From contig CANNDL010000004.1 of NCBI GenBank assembly GCA_947503435.1, positions 186,001 to 250,000 of the forward strand: a DNA stretch of 64,000 bases, read 5' to 3'. Both the position numbers and the translations under genes were made by a program. The notes beneath the pieces were generated by a model. It was not told the origin of the DNA. It did not search any database and saw only the letters and a program-made list of their open reading frames with translations. The DNA comes from an uncultured Kangiella sp. GTDB taxonomy: Bacteria > Pseudomonadota > Gammaproteobacteria > Enterobacterales > Kangiellaceae. This document shows positions 52,431-61,278 of this stretch, piece by piece (position 1 is the first letter of the stretch; every line of letters begins with the position of its first letter).

Positions 52431-54080
52431 TTATTTAGGCATCGGCCACAGGCTTTTTACTAAAAAGTAAGCGGCCCCAATTCCAAGCCCAACTGCTGGC
52501 CAGTAATTACTTGGCAGGGCGCTATAAATAAGCCCTGCAGTAATTGCCAGACTCGAGCCAATAATAGCGTGCTTTTGTGCATACTGCTGGCGTAATTTAT
52601 GGGCTTCTAATTCCACCATTTGCTTTTTAATATCATCGAATGAGTCTGCCAAATGATTAACTTGATCGATGGCTTTTATCACCTTTCCAGGCACTTTAGG
52701 TAAGTCTTCTAAAATTTGCGGTGCTTCTTGTTTCATTTGTTTAAATAAGTTATTAGGTGAATATTTATCTCTGATCCACTGCTTTAAGTAGGGTTGTGCC
52801 GTTTCCCATAAATCCAATTCAGGATACAACTGGCGGCCAAGACCTTCAATATACAGTAAAGTTTTTTGTAAGAGTACTAACTGTGGCTGAACTTGCATAT
52901 TAAAACGGCGCGCAGTTTGGAAAAGCTGAATTAAAAAATGACCGAAAGATATATCAGCAATCTTTTTGCCAAAAATAGGCTCGCATGCTGCTCGAATAGC
53001 AGATTCAAATTCGGGGATAGAAACATTCTTATCAATCCAGCCGGATTCAACATGCAATTCCGCAATGCGGCGATAATCTTGATCGAAGAAGGCCAGGAAG
53101 TTATTGGCCAAATACCGCTTATCGGATTCTTTTAACGTCCCCATAATACCGCAATCGATGGCAATGTATTGAGGCTCTTTTGGATTGCTTGCATCAACGA
53201 AAATGTTTCCCGGATGCATGTCAGCATGGAAAAAGCTGTCTCTAAATACTTGAGTAAAAAAAATCTCAACACCGCGATTGGCCAGCTCCTGCATGTCGAC
53301 GCCAGCATCTTTCAGCTTTTGAACCTCGCCAATAGGAACGCCTGAGATTTTTTCCATGACCATAACTTTGTTACGGCAATAGTCCCAATAGACTTTGGGA
53401 ACATACAAAAGCTCTGAGTTTTCAAAGTTAGTTCGTAAATTTGAACAGTTCGCAGCTTCAATCCGTAAATCGATTTCACGTTTAATGGTGTCATCATAGT
53501 CGGCAACCACTTCTTTAATTCGAAAGCGGCGCGCTTCACTAGAATATTTTTCAGCCCAATGCGCCAAAGAATGCATCATATCCAAGTCTTTTTGAATTTT
53601 CGGACGGATGCCCGGGCGTAAGACTTTAACGACTACTTGTTGCCCATCATTTAATACTGCCGAATGGACTTGCGCTACTGACGCCGAAGCTAATGGCTTC
53701 TTATCAAATGTTTTGAAAATGGCTTCGATAGGCTGTTCTAATTGCGCTGAAATTACTTTAATCGCTGCTTCGCTGGCGAATGGTTCTACTTGATCTTGTA
53801 ATTTGGCAAGCTCATCAGCAATATCGTTTGGAACTAAATCTCGGCGAGTCGAAAGCATCTGACCAAGTTTTATATAGATTGGGCCTAGCTCGGTTAAAGC
53901 CAGCGCTAAGCGTTGACCGCGGGTTTTATCCTTAACTTTCTGTGAAGTAAAAGAGAAAAGCTTAGCGAATGGGCGCAATTTGGCTAAGGGAGTTGGCGCT
54001 AAAAACTCATCTAATCCGTACTTGATTAAAGTACGGTTAATAGTCATGGTATGATGAAGATGTTTTAGGCTATTCAGCAT
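52431..54080 (-). CDS. ubiB: Ubiquinone biosynthesis kinase-like protein UbiB
   Basis: Atypical ABC1/ADCK kinase-like membrane ATPase needed for ubiquinone synthesis. 549 aa: TELGPIYIKLGQMLSTRRDL (the KxGQ motif that replaces the usual P-loop), ASASVAQVHSAVL, VMEKISGVPIG, FFHADMHPGNIF and IDCGIMG. Two C-terminal membrane helices (~500-545). It directly follows ubiJ. Confidence 0.97.
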   Translation of the reverse strand: MLNSLKHLHHTMTINRTLIKYGLDEFLAPTPLAKLRPFAKLFSFTSQKVKDKTRGQRLALALTELGPIYIKLGQMLSTRRDLVPNDIADELAKLQDQVEPFASEAAIKVISAQLEQPIEAIFKTFDKKPLASASVAQVHSAVLNDGQQVVVKVLRPGIRPKIQKDLDMMHSLAHWAEKYSSEARRFRIKEVVADYDDTIKREIDLRIEAANCSNLRTNFENSELLYVPKVYWDYCRNKVMVMEKISGVPIGEVQKLKDAGVDMQELANRGVEIFFTQVFRDSFFHADMHPGNIFVDASNPKEPQYIAIDCGIMGTLKESDKRYLANNFLAFFDQDYRRIAELHVESGWIDKNVSIPEFESAIRAACEPIFGKKIADISFGHFLIQLFQTARRFNMQVQPQLVLLQKTLLYIEGLGRQLYPELDLWETAQPYLKQWIRDKYSPNNLFKQMKQEAPQILEDLPKVPGKVIKAIDQVNHLADSFDDIKKQMVELEAHKLRQQYAQKHAIIGSSLAITAGLIYSALPSNYWPAVGLGIGAAYFLVKSLWPMPK

Positions 54081-54698
54081 TTAGTTTAGGTTGCTTTGTA
54101 GTCTTGCAATCAATCGATTAATTTTCTGCTCTAACCGATCCACATCAGACTTTAGATCAGCAACATCCTCATAAAAGTTTTCCAACTCTATAGAGGCGGG
54201 AGTTGCGCGAGCTTCAAACCGCAAGTATTCACTCATATTGAGCTTGGCGGTATTGAGTGTTTCCATAGCCCAGCCGTGGAAACTTTTGCCCGCTTTAAAT
54301 AACTCATGGGCTACGACATCACCGGTATATTTGGAAAGGTGTTCTTCCCAATCAATATCAAGCTGTTCAAAGAATTTCTGGAATTTTTGCGCCGTTTGTA
54401 TTTCGCCGGAAAAAAGTACTTCGCCTTTAAATAAGGGATCTTGTTGCTCGGATAGCGCTAAACTAAAGAAAGACATGCTATTGCCTTTTAACTCAGCGTT
54501 GGCTTCTTGTTCAAAAGCGTCTTTGACAAGGATATATTCGTCATCGATCTTGAAAAAGACAGATTGATTTAAGTCAGTTAATTCGAATTTAATCAATTTG
54601 CCATCTAAAGAATTCAAACGCTCTCTGGCATCAGGATCAAGTTTTACGACTTGATTGATAACCGTTTCAATGGTGGGGGCTAATAAACCAATAAGCAT
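54081..54698 (-). CDS. ubiJ: Ubiquinone biosynthesis accessory factor UbiJ
   Basis: Lipid-carrier scaffold of the Ubi metabolon. 205 aa with the SCP2-type lipid-binding domain at residues ~15-125 (LNSLDGKLIKFELTDLN, FSGEIQTAQKFQKFFEQLDIDWEEHLS) and a C-terminal coiled coil (FYEDVADLKSDVDRLEQKINRLIARL) that links to UbiK. Start immediately adjoins the ubiE stop. Confidence 0.94.
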   Translation of the reverse strand: MLIGLLAPTIETVINQVVKLDPDARERLNSLDGKLIKFELTDLNQSVFFKIDDEYILVKDAFEQEANAELKGNSMSFFSLALSEQQDPLFKGEVLFSGEIQTAQKFQKFFEQLDIDWEEHLSKYTGDVVAHELFKAGKSFHGWAMETLNTAKLNMSEYLRFEARATPASIELENFYEDVADLKSDVDRLEQKINRLIARLQSNLN

Positions 54699-55472
54699 TT
54701 AGTATTTTTTACCAATATGTAAAGCAACTACGCCACCGGTTAAGTTGGTATATTCAACGTCATCAAAACCAGATTCTTCCATCATGCCCTTTAAAGTATC
54801 TTGATTAGGGTGCATCCGAATCGATTCGGCTAAATATTTATAGCTCTCTGAATCATTAGCCACTACCTTGCCCATAAAAGGCAACAGGCTAAACGAATAG
54901 GTATCATAAACTTTAGCAAGGGCTGGTAATACAGGTTTAGAAAACTCTAACACTAATAACTTCCCGCCTGGCTTTAAGATGCGATACATAGACTTTAAAG
55001 CATTTTCTTTTTCCGTCACATTGCGCAGACCAAAAGCAATGGTAATACGGTCAAAGTAATTGTCAGGAAAAGGCAGAGATTCGGCATTGGCTTGTACATA
55101 CTCCACATTGCCGACCACTCCGTTATCGACCAACTTTGAGCGACCAACTTTTATCATGGACTCATTGATGTCTGCTAGCACAACTTGCCCATCGTCACCG
55201 ACAAGCTTTGAAAACTTAGCGGTTAAATCGCCAGTCCCACCGGCAATATCCAGAATTTTTTGGCCTTTTCGTACTGCGGCACGCTCAATGGTGTAGCGTT
55301 TCCAGATACGGTGTACACCAAATGACATTAAGTCATTCATAACGTCATATTTGCTAGCTACCGAATGAAAAACATCGGCTACTTTGCTTTCTTTTTCTTC
55401 TTTAGCAACGGTTTCATAACCAAAGTGGGTAGTTTCTTCGGGGGACTCTTGATTTTTATTATCTTCAGCCAT
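54699..55472 (-). CDS. ubiE: Demethylmenaquinone/ubiquinone methyltransferase UbiE
   Basis: SAM-dependent C-methyltransferase in quinone synthesis. 257 aa: [26 protein letters not shown], motif [48 protein letters not shown] and a C-terminal [13 protein letters not shown]. First gene of the tight ubiE-ubiJ-ubiB set, gap 2 bases from the DUF971 gene. Confidence 0.98.
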   Translation of the reverse strand: MAEDNKNQESPEETTHFGYETVAKEEKESKVADVFHSVASKYDVMNDLMSFGVHRIWKRYTIERAAVRKGQKILDIAGGTGDLTAKFSKLVGDDGQVVLADINESMIKVGRSKLVDNGVVGNVEYVQANAESLPFPDNYFDRITIAFGLRNVTEKENALKSMYRILKPGGKLLVLEFSKPVLPALAKVYDTYSFSLLPFMGKVVANDSESYKYLAESIRMHPNQDTLKGMMEESGFDDVEYTNLTGGVVALHIGKKY

Positions 55473-55474
55473 GA

Positions 55475-55864
55475 TTAATTCTGTAGTTTAGGATCAAAAT
55501 GTCCAACACTGGGATCATTTGATCGTTGTAAGCCAGCTGTTTTTAGCTGTTGTAAGTAATATTGCCAATTGGCGGCGTAATCACGCCCCAATTCATACAA
55601 TGTTTGCCAATTATACAGCCCGCTGTCGTGACCGTCATCAAAAGTTAGCTTGATAGCGTATTGTCCAACTGCTTCGATATTGGTGACTTGAACCTGTTTC
55701 TTTCCACCAATAATCAGCATTTGTTGATTGCCATGACCACGTACTTCTGCCGATGGCGAGTAAACCCGGAGGTATTCATAAGGCAGCAAAAAGATCTCGC
55801 CTTCAAAATGAATCTCTAATTGACGCGAAGCTTGCTTGAGTTTTATTGAACTGGGTACTGGCAT
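55475..55864 (-). CDS. DUF971 (GBBH-like N-terminal domain) protein
   Basis: 129 aa; start [11 protein letters not shown] at 55864 (a longer frame from 56107 would run through the protease terminator and into the protease gene). The DUF971 pattern is [31 protein letters not shown] and [25 protein letters not shown]. The fold is that of the N-terminal domain of gamma-butyrobetaine hydroxylase, without the catalytic part. In Pseudomonas an equivalent gene sits beside hslU; here the subtilase gene intervenes. Function unknown; possible Fe-S or metal carrier role is inference. Confidence 0.87.
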   Translation of the reverse strand: MPVPSSIKLKQASRQLEIHFEGEIFLLPYEYLRVYSPSAEVRGHGNQQMLIIGGKKQVQVTNIEAVGQYAIKLTFDDGHDSGLYNWQTLYELGRDYAANWQYYLQQLKTAGLQRSNDPSVGHFDPKLQN

Positions 55865-55942
55865 GACGGCATCTATAAACAAAGTGACTTGATTATAGGG
55901 GCTTGTGATGAAACTGGCTAGCAAGCTTTGAATTGCATCAAT

Positions 55943-55968
55943 AAAAAAAAGGAGAGCCGAAGCTCTCC
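55943..55968 (-). terminator. Rho-independent terminator of the subtilase
   Basis: GGAGAGC / GCTCTCC stem with a 4-base loop and, on the minus strand, a run of T. It lies ~33 bases past the protease stop and isolates it from the DUF971-ubi-tat genes. Confidence 0.92.
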
Positions 55969-56000
55969 TTAGATTTACGCTAACTAACCGTTCAGTATGA

Positions 56001-58001
56001 TTAGAAATTAACGGATACTGAGTCTGAACAGTCGCTAGTGCTACCTTGGTTGCACACTTGGTAAGTGAAACTACCGCTAGTGCTGCGCATACGGTCATTA
56101 TAAGCACCGTCGTTAGCCGTAGTGGTTAGTAGACTACCATTACGATAAATATCAACCGAAGCTGTTGTCGCTCCAGACCATCTAACTTGAGCTATGTCCC
56201 AACGGCGCTTAGATTGCGTCGTTACGCTTAAGTCGATGCTTACGCCTACACCCGAGTCCATAACTGTTACGTTTTGCGAATCACTACCCGTAGCGCCGCC
56301 ATTATCCGTAACCGTTAAACTAACACTGTATGTTCCATCAGCATCAAAGGTATGGTTTGGAGTCGCGCCCGAAGCACTGTTGCCATCGCCAAAGTTCCAG
56401 CTATAGCTAGCTACTGAACCATCTGAATCGCTACTTGCGCTACCATCGAAGGTACAAGTTAAATCAGTACAACTAAAGGTAAAGCTAGCAGTTGGTGCTT
56501 CATTTGGAGCACCGTCAGAGAATGCCCCGACTAAATCTACGCCTGAGAAGCTTGAGTAGCCGCGAACCATTACATAGTAAGTGCCTTCTTGCGGATTAGC
56601 GAAATCACAAGATTCATTATTGCCTGAACTGTAAGGACGGCAATCATAAGTACTAGTAGTTGGGGCCGCACCGAAACGAACATAAAGATCGGCATCACCT
56701 GAGCCACCAGACATATTGAATGACAAATCACTTGCACCAGATGGTAGTTGCATCTCAAAATCTAACTCATCACCTGAACCACCGGATAAGCCAGTTTGCG
56801 GAACGCCGTTTTGTAACTCAGTCGCTGGTGGTGGCGGTGGTGGCGGATCGATAGGACCAACATCACAACCATCTGCTAACAAATCAAAGGCATCTTTAGC
56901 TTTCACGATACCGTGGCCATAAGAGTTATCACGTCCCGCTGCACCGCGATCTTCAGCAGCTTTATTTAAAGCTTGACGAATTTGCGTGTTAGAACATTGG
57001 GTATAATGACTCCAAACTAGGGCCGCCACGCCAGAAACGTGAGGTGTTGCCATTGAAGTACCGTTCCAAGATGCGTAACTGTTATTAGGCAAAGTAGAGT
57101 TTACACCCGAGCCAGGAGCTGCAATTTCAACTTGATCGGTTCTTTGTGAATAACTAGCGTGACTTCCACTTGAGTCCACTGCCGCAACTGACATTACAGA
57201 GTCATATGAAGCAGGGTAAGAATGAGCGGTATTTCCATCATTACCTGCTGCGGCAATTGATAAAACGCCCGCTGCATCAGCATTGGCAAAAGCATTGTTT
57301 TCTGCAGCACTGCTACCAGAACCACCCAAACTCATACTAATAACATTAGCACCTGCGTCCATACACTGATCAACGGCAACCACCAAATCAGAGCCATAAG
57401 CCCAGTTGCCTGAGTCATTGAATACTTTCACTATGTGCAAATTTAAGTTGTTGCCAGGATTGACACCAACTACGCCTAAATTATTACCACCAATAGCGGC
57501 AATAGTGCCGGCAACATGCGTGCCGTGACCGTGACCATCGTTAAACCAGTCACCAGTATCGTTTGAGTCATAACCATCGGAACCACTGATACGAGAATTT
57601 TGTAAATCTTCATGACCAAGCGAGTAACCTGTATCCATAATACACACGGTGCGATTTCCTGTTAGTGAGTCACTCACTAATGGCGCCTGCACCATATCGA
57701 TACCATAAGGTGTCGATTCCGCCATTAAATGGCGTTTTGGATCCACTTCGATAAATTCGATGTCTTTAGAGGCTTGTAACTTTTTAAGCTGTCCCTTATT
57801 TAGCCTGGCTGCAACAAATCTTCTTTTGTCGTGACTTTTCTTAAGCTGGCCTTGAGCTTTTCCGATTTCCTGAATGACTTTTTGCTTAGCATTGTTTTTG
57901 TATTTGATGATATAGCGTTCGGTATCATCTTGAGCGTGGGCCGACATGGCGGCCGTGGCTATAATTGCCGAGGCAATTACCCCCTTCTTAAATTGAATCA
58001 T
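56001..58001 (-). CDS. Secreted subtilisin-like serine protease with PPC and PKD domains
   Basis: 666 aa. Signal peptide to ~23 (SAHA/QDD), an inhibitor-I9-type propeptide (~28-92), S8 catalytic domain with D123 (IMDTGYS), H162 (HGHGTHVAGT), N254 (AAGNDG) and S316 (NGTSMATPHVSG). A Pro-run linker (~385-393) leads to a PPC domain (~415-505; SGGSGDADLYVRFG), a PKD domain (~510-590; YSWNFGDG and HTFDADGTYSVSLTVTDNGG) and a C-terminal Fn3-like domain. Probably exported via Sec, folded with disulfides, and released by the type II system at 8.8-20.4 kb. It separates hslU from DUF971, which are neighbours elsewhere. Confidence 0.94.
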   Translation of the reverse strand: MIQFKKGVIASAIIATAAMSAHAQDDTERYIIKYKNNAKQKVIQEIGKAQGQLKKSHDKRRFVAARLNKGQLKKLQASKDIEFIEVDPKRHLMAESTPYGIDMVQAPLVSDSLTGNRTVCIMDTGYSLGHEDLQNSRISGSDGYDSNDTGDWFNDGHGHGTHVAGTIAAIGGNNLGVVGVNPGNNLNLHIVKVFNDSGNWAYGSDLVVAVDQCMDAGANVISMSLGGSGSSAAENNAFANADAAGVLSIAAAGNDGNTAHSYPASYDSVMSVAAVDSSGSHASYSQRTDQVEIAAPGSGVNSTLPNNSYASWNGTSMATPHVSGVAALVWSHYTQCSNTQIRQALNKAAEDRGAAGRDNSYGHGIVKAKDAFDLLADGCDVGPIDPPPPPPPATELQNGVPQTGLSGGSGDELDFEMQLPSGASDLSFNMSGGSGDADLYVRFGAAPTTSTYDCRPYSSGNNESCDFANPQEGTYYVMVRGYSSFSGVDLVGAFSDGAPNEAPTASFTFSCTDLTCTFDGSASSDSDGSVASYSWNFGDGNSASGATPNHTFDADGTYSVSLTVTDNGGATGSDSQNVTVMDSGVGVSIDLSVTTQSKRRWDIAQVRWSGATTASVDIYRNGSLLTTTANDGAYNDRMRSTSGSFTYQVCNQGSTSDCSDSVSVNF

Positions 58002-58072
58002 TTAACCTACCCCTTCGATAAGAAATAATTGAATAGATGTAAAGAAATCCCTTTACCCTTTATTGTTTAGCT

Positions 58073-58111
58073 CAAGCCATAAGTCTTGCCATAAAATAAT
58101 CTAATGGCTTG
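58073..58111. repeat. Inverted repeat upstream of the subtilase
   Basis: CAAGCCAT (58073-58080) and ATGGCTTG (58104-58111), perfect 8-base arms 23 bases apart, 72-110 bases upstream of the protease ATG. It could be an operator or a leader hairpin. The 283-base gap 58002-58284 otherwise holds only the hslU terminator. Confidence 0.4.
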
Positions 58112-58232
58112 GCGTGAATTAATATAGCTAAACTAATATTTAAAAAAAAGCACTTGTCTGAACTCTTTACAGTGGCAAGCTAGAATGCACTCAATTTGGA
58201 TACAAACCGATACAATCACTTGATACCAAAGC

Positions 58233-58262
58233 AAAAAAAAGCGCCAAAAGGCGCTTTTTTTT
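58233..58262. terminator. Rho-independent terminator of hslVU
   Basis: AAAAAAAAGCGCC / GGCGCTTTTTTTT with an AAAA loop, 23 bases after the hslU stop; symmetric, so it can work on both strands. Confidence 0.93.
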
Positions 58263-58284
58263 AGGACTTTAGTGCTAAATACAA

Positions 58285-59625
58285 TTACAAAATGAAACGA
58301 CTTAAATCTTCATCATCAGCTAATTCTGAAAGTTGTTTATTCACATAATCTAGATCAATTACCAGCTTTTCTTCGCTCTCTGAAGCATCAAAGGATACTT
58401 CGTCCAGTAAACGTTCCATAACCGTGTGTAATCGACGTGCACCGATGTTTTCGGTGGTTTCATTCACTTGATAAGAGAATTCAGCAATACGCTGAATACC
58501 TGATTCTGTAAACTCGATGTTTTTGCCTTCAGTAGCCAGTAAGGCTTCGTATTGTTTAGTCAGTGCAGCATCAGGCTCAGTTAAAATTCGTTTGAAGTCT
58601 TCAACCGTTAAAGCTCGAAGTTCAACACGAATTGGCAAACGACCTTGTAGCTCAGGGATTAAATCCGACGGCTTGGCTAGATGGAAAGCTCCAGAAGCGA
58701 TGAACAGAATATGGTCTGTTTTGATCATGCCGTATTTAGTGCTGACTGTTGAGCCTTCAACCAATGGTAATAAGTCACGCTGAACACCTTCACGCGAAAC
58801 ACCACCTTCTTGGTTACCGCCGCGTTTAGCCACTTTATCGATTTCGTCTAAGAAAACGATACCGTGTTGTTCAACGGCTTCTACAGCTTTAACTTTCAAT
58901 TCTTCTTGATCAATAAGTTTTGCCGCTTCTTCTTCGGCTAAAACTTTCATGGCATCTTTAACTTTGAGCTTACGCTTTTTGGTTTTTGATGGAGTCATGT
59001 TCTGGAACATCGACTGAAGCTGGCTGGTCATATCTTCCATACCCGGAGGGGCCATAATATCGATACCAACGGCAGCTTGAGCTACGTCGATTTCGATTTC
59101 ACGATCGTCTAAGTCGCCTTGGCGCAATTTTTTGCGGAAGATTTGACGAGCAGAAGAATCTTCCGTTGGCTTTTCTTCTTGATCCCAAGGAGTATCAGCA
59201 GCACTTGAGCGAGCTGGCGGTAATAAAGCGTCTAACACTTTTTCTTCCGCTGCATCCATGGCACGGTTTTCTTGCTTGGCCATTTCTTGCTCACGCATCA
59301 TCTTGTACGACGCATCTACTAAATCGCGAATAATCGACTCGACGTCGCGACCCACATAACCAACTTCAGTAAATTTAGTCGCTTCGATTTTAATAAAGGG
59401 TGCATTGGCTAATTTAGCCAAACGGCGGGCAATTTCAGTTTTACCTACACCTGTTGGGCCAATCATTAAAATATTCTTAGGAGTAATTTCGTTACGCAAG
59501 TCTTCTGAAACTTGCATACGACGCCAGCGGTTACGCAAAGCAATGGCCACAGAGCGCTTAGCGCCAGATTGACCAACAATATGTTTATCTAATTCGTGTA
59601 CGATTTCACGAGGAGTCATCGACAT
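58285..59625 (-). CDS. hslU: ATP-dependent protease ATPase subunit HslU
   Basis: AAA+ unfoldase of the HslUV protease. 446 aa: [21 protein letters not shown], Walker [18 protein letters not shown], the GYVGRDVES pore loop, the I domain (~110-240), Walker [16 protein letters not shown], sensor residues, and the C-terminal DEDLSRFIL that docks into HslV. 39 bases after hslV. Confidence 0.98.
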   Translation of the reverse strand: MSMTPREIVHELDKHIVGQSGAKRSVAIALRNRWRRMQVSEDLRNEITPKNILMIGPTGVGKTEIARRLAKLANAPFIKIEATKFTEVGYVGRDVESIIRDLVDASYKMMREQEMAKQENRAMDAAEEKVLDALLPPARSSAADTPWDQEEKPTEDSSARQIFRKKLRQGDLDDREIEIDVAQAAVGIDIMAPPGMEDMTSQLQSMFQNMTPSKTKKRKLKVKDAMKVLAEEEAAKLIDQEELKVKAVEAVEQHGIVFLDEIDKVAKRGGNQEGGVSREGVQRDLLPLVEGSTVSTKYGMIKTDHILFIASGAFHLAKPSDLIPELQGRLPIRVELRALTVEDFKRILTEPDAALTKQYEALLATEGKNIEFTESGIQRIAEFSYQVNETTENIGARRLHTVMERLLDEVSFDASESEEKLVIDLDYVNKQLSELADDEDLSRFIL

Positions 59626-59664
59626 AATATTTATCTCTTAATTCTTTCTTGGATAAGAGTTGGA

Positions 59665-60204
59665 TTAAAACTCCAACTCCTCAATTGTTTGGTTGTGATT
59701 GGTATAGATGCAGATGTCGCCAGCAATCGTTAAGCCAGTTTCTACGATTTCACGAGCATCTAAATCGGTCTTTTGCAATAAAGCGCTTGCGGCAGATTGA
59801 GCAAAAGCACCGCCAGAGCCAATGGCAATCAAATCATTCTCAGGCTGGATCACATCACCATTACCGGTGATGATTAAAGAGTGCTCTTTATCAGCTACAG
59901 CTAATAAAGCTTCAAGTTTGCGCAAGGCGCGGTCAGTACGCCAGTCTTTGGCTAATTCCACTGCGGCACGCATTAACTTGCCACCATGAGATTCTAATTT
60001 AGCTTCGAAACGCTCGAAAAGAGTAAAGGCATCGGCTGTACCGCCAGCAAAACCAGCGATAACTTGGCCATTATATAAGCGGCGTACTTTGCGCGCGTTA
60101 CCTTTCATAATGGTATTGCCAAGAGATACTTGGCCATCGCCACCGATAACTACCTTGCCATTACGGCGCACCGATAGAATGGTGGTTCCACGATATTGTT
60201 GCAT
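59665..60204 (-). CDS. hslV: ATP-dependent protease proteolytic subunit HslV
   Basis: Threonine peptidase of the HslUV complex. 179 aa: a short leader (MQQYRG) before T-T-I-L-S-V-R-R, whose first Thr becomes the nucleophile. [39 protein letters not shown] and [17 protein letters not shown] are typical. Upstream lies a small membrane-protein gene rather than ftsN directly. Confidence 0.98.
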   Translation of the reverse strand: MQQYRGTTILSVRRNGKVVIGGDGQVSLGNTIMKGNARKVRRLYNGQVIAGFAGGTADAFTLFERFEAKLESHGGKLMRAAVELAKDWRTDRALRKLEALLAVADKEHSLIITGNGDVIQPENDLIAIGSGGAFAQSAASALLQKTDLDAREIVETGLTIAGDICIYTNHNQTIEELEF

Positions 60205-60273
60205 TCTAATTACCTATTTTAAAATAAGCTTATTTTAGGGGTTAGGGGATATGTGGGGGTTTGAAGTTCTAAT

Positions 60274-60579
60274 TCAAGGGTCTTGGATTGTTGGAGTGGT
60301 CTCTTTTTTTGTCGATTTTTTTGGTCTCCAAATTACTGGTTTTGAGACTCTTTTAGGTTTTCGCCAATGTATGATGGATTTTGATATTTCTATTACCCAA
60401 AGTATTCCCCAGAAAATAAGTTCAAAAATTAGTAAGAAGAAAACTAGCACAGCTTCAGCTGCTGTCATTGTTTCTCCAGCAGCCAGGAATAAGCCTGCAA
60501 TAGCTTCAATTATAAACACAAAGAAAGATACGACTGGTTCAACAATAGCAAGCAATATAGAAACAATTGCTTTTAACAT
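60274..60579 (-). CDS. Small membrane protein between ftsN and hslV
   Basis: 101 aa, not recognised. Residues ~5-36 and ~42-65 are strongly hydrophobic (SILLAIVEPVVSFFVFIIEAIAGLF; LVFFLLIFELIFWGILWVIEI), followed by a basic tail (RKPKRVSKPVIWRPKKSTKK), the pattern of a two-helix inner-membrane protein with a cytoplasmic tail. It starts 9 bases after the FtsN-like gene stop and lies 69 bases before hslV, all on the same strand. A longer open frame on the opposite strand here overlaps ftsN antisense and looks spurious. Confidence 0.6.
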   Translation of the reverse strand: MLKAIVSILLAIVEPVVSFFVFIIEAIAGLFLAAGETMTAAEAVLVFFLLIFELIFWGILWVIEISKSIIHWRKPKRVSKPVIWRPKKSTKKETTPTIQDP

Positions 60580-60588
60580 CTGCGGTCT

Positions 60589-61179
60589 TTACCAAATGCG
60601 GCATTCATTAAAGTCATTGTTTTGCAGTTTATGGCGGTCGCTTTCGGCGGCGCGTTTTGAGCTGTATGGTCCTAGGCGCACACGATACCAGCCATCTTTT
60701 TCTGCGACTTCGGCTTGTAGGCCAATAAAAGCAATTTGCGCTTTCATGCTTTCCGCTTGTGCTAAAACTTTTGAAGCGCCGCACTGCATCACATAACGTT
60801 TACTGGTGCTGGCTGCTACAGTTGGATCTTTTTCTACTTCAAGCTCTCTATTGGTCAGCATTTGGTGATAATCCAATTGCTCGCCATCATTATTTTTTGT
60901 GACTGCTTGGGCCGGTTTTTGAACTGGCTTTTCAGGGGTATTTGTATTTGCCGCTTGTTCCGTTTGTGTTTTAGTCGGGATGAGCTCTTTAATCAATTCA
61001 GGCTTTTTCATATAAGCCCAAACGCCGAGTCCCACTAAAGTCAGCGCGATACCACTAAAGAAAAATAGAAATGGCGAAGATTGTTTTTTAGGAGCAGCCT
61101 TTTTTCGCGGCGTTCGAGTATTTTTCCGCGTACTTTTGCGACTAGTCGATTTGCGAGCTGCGGCTTTATGAAATTGCAT
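60589..61179 (-). CDS. FtsN-like SPOR-domain cell division protein
   Basis: 196 aa: a basic cytoplasmic N-terminus (KSTSRKSTRKNTRTPRKKAAPKK), one membrane helix (~37-57), a periplasmic linker rich in Thr/Pro/Lys/Gln, and a C-terminal SPOR domain (~125-196; YVMQCGASKVLAQAESMKAQI, GWYRVRLGPYSSKRAAE) that binds denuded peptidoglycan. Small for FtsN (E. coli 319 aa), but its position between priA and hslV is the ftsN position in many gammaproteobacteria. It could also be a minor SPOR protein. Confidence 0.85.
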   Translation of the reverse strand: MQFHKAAARKSTSRKSTRKNTRTPRKKAAPKKQSSPFLFFFSGIALTLVGLGVWAYMKKPELIKELIPTKTQTEQAANTNTPEKPVQKPAQAVTKNNDGEQLDYHQMLTNRELEVEKDPTVAASTSKRYVMQCGASKVLAQAESMKAQIAFIGLQAEVAEKDGWYRVRLGPYSSKRAAESDRHKLQNNDFNECRIW

Positions 61180-61278
61180 TTTTATCTATTGTTATGCCTT
61201 AGATCCTATTAATAAAGTTATTCTAGCCATAAACACAAGCGAGACCAACCTTTAAAGGGTAATAATAAGTAAAGAAGC

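Noticed and set aside
55865-56107. N-terminal extension of the DUF971 protein to 56107
   Set aside because: It crosses a strong terminator hairpin and the end of the protease gene; the internal ATG at 55864 begins the conserved domain.
60251-60796. 181-codon plus-strand open frame over the ftsN-hslV gap
   Set aside because: Runs antisense through the conserved SPOR domain of the FtsN-like gene; no family resemblance. The minus-strand 101-codon frame fits the operon better.
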